Of a DNA stretch of 10,323 nucleotides, positions 8,601-10,323 are shown in pieces. The stretch's first letter is position 1. Each line of letters begins with the position of its first letter. This stretch comes from Candidatus Manganitrophaceae bacterium (lineage in GTDB: Bacteria > Nitrospirota > Nitrospiria > SBBL01 > Manganitrophaceae): the NCBI GenBank assembly GCA_004297235.1, contig SCUR01000263.1:1-10323 (forward strand). Direction: 5' to 3'. The notes beneath the pieces are model-generated. The model saw only the letters and a program-made list of their open reading frames with translations. It was not told where the DNA came from and searched no databases. The translations under genes were made by a program, and so were the position numbers.

Positions 8601-8742
8601 GCCATCCGGCGTCTCTTACCGGAACGTGCTGACGGGAGAGCGGGTGGAGGGAGAAAGAGAGAACGGAAAGGTCCGGATCCCGCTCGCTTCCATCTTCCAG
8701 ACATTCCCCCTCGGTCTTCTGATGGAGCAGATCGACGGATGA
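5689..8742 (+). CDS. treY: Malto-oligosyltrehalose synthase
   Basis: TreY is a GH13-family cytosolic isomerase. It turns the reducing-end alpha-1,4 bond of maltodextrins into an alpha,alpha-1,1 bond, producing maltooligosyl-trehalose, from which TreZ releases trehalose. Family landmarks are clear: T-Y-R-V-Q-F (33-38), H-L-Y-A-S-P (61-66), D-I-V-P-N-H-M (113-119) and D-G-L-R-V-D-H-P-D-G-L (355-365). The predicted nucleophile is Asp360, the acid/base Glu429 in V-V-V-E-K-I-L, and the third acid Asp674 in S-T-H-D-T-K-R-S-E-D. P-D-L-Y-Q-G and L-V-D-P-D-N-R-R-P-V-D follow near the end. At 1017 residues it is at the long end of a family usually nearer 700-950, partly from about 28 extra N-terminal residues and a charged segment near 385-415. 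AGGG (5680-5683) lies 5 nt before ATG 5689, the only early ATG. No treZ is in the window, so pathway completeness cannot be judged. Confidence 0.96.
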   Translation: MSQRAPLEEDRIDPFIQSFIQSLSDLEIAPTSTYRVQFNYQFRFPDAAQIIPYLNDLGITHLYASPYLQARPKSLHGYDICNHNALNPEIGSETDHAEMIDALRRHHLGHILDIVPNHMGVTENQWWLDVLENGRNSPYAHYFDIDWHPIKKELSGKVLLPVLGNQYGQVLESQDLQLRFSAGAFWITYYDNRFPVSPRSYPKILRYRLDALEKEMEDDPENIQEYHGITLALLHLPVEIQSDPQRIAEERRQIDWIKRRLAKLYQGEEKIRRFIDENVAFFNGKKGEPRSFDLLDQLLNEQSYRLSYWRVASDEINYRRFFDVNELASISMERKEVFEETHQLLFRLIREGKLDGLRVDHPDGLFDPIDYFRRLQKRCWVLRGTARIPEGTPEEVKKKVEEKFAEAADRFLASRTRPGVRLPFYVVVEKILSKGERLPERWPVHGTVGYEYLNAVNALFVDSRHAKRFDQIYADFIGTKSRFSDIVYERKKFIMNTTMASEINVLSHRLNRLSEKDRLSRDFTLYSLRDAIREVIACFPIYRTYITRFERLEEHDRKFVEMAVTKAKQRSPATDISIFDYLKRTLFLQYPEYFTEEDRREQLAFVQKFQQCTGPIMAKGLEDTAFYVYNRLVSLNEVGGDPQTFGISAGDFHKQNAERLERWPYSMLTTSTHDTKRSEDVRARINVLSEMPEEWQAAATRWADLNRSKKVEIEGEPAPDANEEYLLYQTLLGAWPLRAPSPNEYQEFKKRIQAYMTKASKEAKVNTSWISPNEAYDQALSTFIEAILDPGSSTPFLEDFNDFQKTVSHFGIFNSLSQTLLKIASPGVPDLYQGCELFDLSLVDPDNRRPVDYPLRIRRLEEIKKEMMSDLPSPLLIQRLLREKEEGLIKLFVTWRALNCRREHRRLFLNGAYLPREAAGPAREHLIAFSRRLNGEHLIVAAPRLLVSLIDRSEDPIGAAWEGSDLLLEDEPSGVSYRNVLTGERVEGERENGKVRIPLASIFQTFPLGLLMEQIDG

Positions 8743-8802
8743 GTAAGTGAATCTGTCGGCCCACCGACCTCTCCCCCAAAGCGCTCCTTCCGATGAACTT
8801 CC

Positions 8803-8831
8803 TTGACATCGGTTCCGAATCCCAGTACCAT
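8803..8831 (+). promoter_or_regulatory. Predicted sigma70 promoter of the two-gene unit of unknown function
   Basis: A consensus TTGACA (8803-8808), a 17-bp spacer and TACCAT (8826-8831, 4 of 6 consensus) lie in the 122-bp gap after treY, with A/T-rich DNA (8831-8843) just downstream. Transcription would start near 8838, about 27 nt before ATG 8865. Confidence 0.65.
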
Positions 8832-8864
8832 TTTTTAATTTTAGAATCCTCCGGAAGAGAAGAG

Positions 8865-9566
8865 ATGATTCGATATCAGTACGCATTTACATTCTCCGAC
8901 GGGGCGACAAAGCAATTCGACATCGCGCTCGATCCGGAGTCGCTGGAGATGCAAAACCCCGATCCGGTCCGTCCCGCCTGGGCGCGCCTCGACTATGCTC
9001 CCTGCGAGAATTGTCCGCTCGATCGCGCTCAAACCGAATACTGCCCCGTCGCCGTCAACATCGCCGGTCTGGTCGAATCGTTCAAGAACGTCCTCTCTTA
9101 CGATGAGGCGGAGGTTGTGGTGACCTCCGAAGACCGGACCGTCACCAAGCGGACCGCGGCGCAGAACGGGCTCTACTCCATTCTCGGAATTTACATGGTG
9201 ACGAGCGGGTGTCCCGTGCTCGATCGGCTTCGCCCGATGGTCCGCTTCCATCTCCCGTTTGCTTCGATCGAGGAGACGGTTTTTCGATCGGCCGGCATGT
9301 ATCTCTTGGCGCAATATTTCCGGAAGAAAAAAGGGCTCTCCGCCGAGTTTGCCTTTGAGGGCCTGTCCAAGATTTATCGAGAGATCAACCGGGTGAACAT
9401 CGGCCTGCTGAAACGCCTTCAGGCCGCCTCGAACGAGGACGCCAACCTCAATGCCCTGGCCAATCTCGATGTTTTCGCGTTCACCCTGCATGAGTCGACG
9501 GAAGATTCCATCGGGGCGCTTGAACCGCTCTTCCAAGTTTATTTGAAAGGGAATGAGAATGCGTGA
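8865..9566 (+). CDS. Conserved-looking hypothetical protein with Cys motif
   Basis: The 233-residue product is probably cytosolic: no signal peptide or membrane helix is seen. C47-x2-C50-x9-C60-P lies in the N-terminal third and T-S-G-C116-P and R-F-H-L-P-F (127-132) in the middle, suggesting a metal or iron-sulfur site. The rest looks helical, ending in a Leu/Asn/Ala-rich part. The pattern recalls an uncharacterised family, possibly DUF6901; this is memory only and no function is claimed. ATG 8865, preceded by AAGAGAAGAG, is preferred over the in-frame ATG 8793, because the longer version would begin upstream of the promoter at 8803-8831 and would add 24 residues with no recognised match. 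The stop overlaps the next gene by 8 bp, so the two are probably translationally coupled. Confidence 0.8.
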   Translation: MIRYQYAFTFSDGATKQFDIALDPESLEMQNPDPVRPAWARLDYAPCENCPLDRAQTEYCPVAVNIAGLVESFKNVLSYDEAEVVVTSEDRTVTKRTAAQNGLYSILGIYMVTSGCPVLDRLRPMVRFHLPFASIEETVFRSAGMYLLAQYFRKKKGLSAEFAFEGLSKIYREINRVNIGLLKRLQAASNEDANLNALANLDVFAFTLHESTEDSIGALEPLFQVYLKGNENA

Positions 9567-10323
9567 GCGTCGGTGGGAATCCCAGACGGCCGTCAGTTTC
9601 GAGGAGGTGGTCGCTTTTTGCCGCTCCCTCAAGGAATTGGGACTCGAGGTCAAAGAGATCGATAAGGAGGTCTCCTGCTACTTCGAGGAGTTCTGGATCG
9701 ACAAGCTCGACGAGATCGACCGGTTGGAAGCGTGGCCGGTCGATGAGGTGACGCTGGTCCAGGTCAACGATCGATGGGAAGGGGATTTCTTCGTTTTGGC
9801 GGGGAGTCATTACGATCTCTTTCGGCGGCATCTTTCGATGGAGGCGTATCTTTCTCTGAGTCATCCTTGGCGGGTCCCTTCCGATCTGAAAGTGAAGCTG
9901 CACCAGCCGGAGTCGATGTTCTGGGTCGGCTTCCGCCAAGACCACGGTTTCATCCGGCTCCGTTTGATCCCCAACGAAATCATCACGCCGGGAGAACGCA
10001 GAGGCGATCAGCGGCGATTCTCCTGGATGAGCGAGCGGGCTTCCCTTTTTGCGGCGGCGGTCGATGTGTTGGATCTTCCTCTTTTCGTGGAATGGGAGAA
10101 GGGAGCGCTTTCGATCTCTTCCGAAGATCCGGCGTCGCCCGTTTCCTGCTCGTGGCCCGATGCGTTCGGACCGTGCCAGTTCGAACAGATCGTCGTCGAT
10201 CCGTATCAGTTGTTGGTTCCCGCCGCGCGGTTCATCTCCAGAGCGGGTCTCCGACCCGGCACGGTTCGAACCTTCTTCTCCGGTTTTCCTCGTGAGGTTC
10301 TGGAGGGTTTCCATCGACTCCAG
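9559..10323 (+). CDS. Hypothetical protein, 3' truncated by the window end
   Basis: The frame opens with M-R-E-R-R-W-E-S and stays open for 255 codons to the last base. The real gene is therefore longer. AAAGGGA (9546-9552) gives good spacing to ATG 9559; an in-frame ATG at 9553 is too close to it. The start overlaps the stop of the preceding gene (ATGCGTGA), typical of a coupled gene pair. The N-terminal part is rich in Glu/Asp/Lys (residues 14-60) and the middle has many aromatic residues. Codon use matches its neighbours, and the long open frame with third-position G/C preference argues that it is real. No signal peptide, membrane helix or known motif is recognised, and no function is assigned. 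Confidence 0.75.
   Translation, partial: MRERRWESQTAVSFEEVVAFCRSLKELGLEVKEIDKEVSCYFEEFWIDKLDEIDRLEAWPVDEVTLVQVNDRWEGDFFVLAGSHYDLFRRHLSMEAYLSLSHPWRVPSDLKVKLHQPESMFWVGFRQDHGFIRLRLIPNEIITPGERRGDQRRFSWMSERASLFAAAVDVLDLPLFVEWEKGALSISSEDPASPVSCSWPDAFGPCQFEQIVVDPYQLLVPAARFISRAGLRPGTVRTFFSGFPREVLEGFHRLQ

Noticed and set aside
8755..8768. Hairpin GTCGG-CCCA-CCGAC after treY as a terminator
   Set aside because: The stem is only 5 bp and is followed by CTCTCCCCC rather than a T-run.
9481..10314. 277-codon - strand frame at the right end
   Set aside because: The + strand frame from 9559 is open to the window end, has a ribosome binding site and overlaps the previous stop like a coupled gene; the - strand product is Arg/Asp-rich without motifs.

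Overview
The window reads as a GC-rich chromosomal fragment from a free-living bacterium. All supported genes lie on the + strand. A bc/b6-type cytochrome b with H-x13-H / H-x14-H heme ligation, a standard guaB-guaA pair and a TreY-type trehalose enzyme fit a Nitrospirota-like environmental Gram-negative. That placement comes from recalled protein style, not a search, and is tentative. No phage, transposon, CRISPR, tRNA or rRNA signal is seen.

Bases 1-13 are identical to the 3' end of the common Illumina adapter, so the left edge is very probably a contig end with untrimmed adapter. Just inside it lies the 3' part of a [2Fe-2S] ferredoxin-domain gene, with a short C-terminal region resembling the domain at the end of light-independent protochlorophyllide reductase subunit B. 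A 66-bp gap with a perfect 8-bp hairpin leads to a seven-helix cytochrome b. That protein has an altered Qo-site motif (PPWP for PEWY) and a roughly 100-residue His/Asp/Glu-rich tail, predicted periplasmic, containing an imperfect tandem repeat. This redox pair is the most unusual part of the window.

From 1863 to 2438 there is a cold-shock protein gene with its own promoter, a long hairpin-bearing leader, a strong ribosome binding site and a classic Rho-independent terminator. A promoter then serves guaB (IMP dehydrogenase) and guaA (GMP synthetase), 30 bp apart, which together convert IMP to XMP to GMP.

From 5484 on, a 205-bp gap carries a possible 16-codon leader ORF before treY, encoding a 1017-residue malto-oligosyltrehalose synthase. 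Its usual partner TreZ is not in the window. A good sigma70-type promoter at 8803-8831 then drives two overlapping genes of unknown function. The first is a Cys-containing protein of 233 residues, whose real start is probably ATG 8865 because an upstream in-frame ATG lies before the promoter. The second runs off the right edge without a stop.
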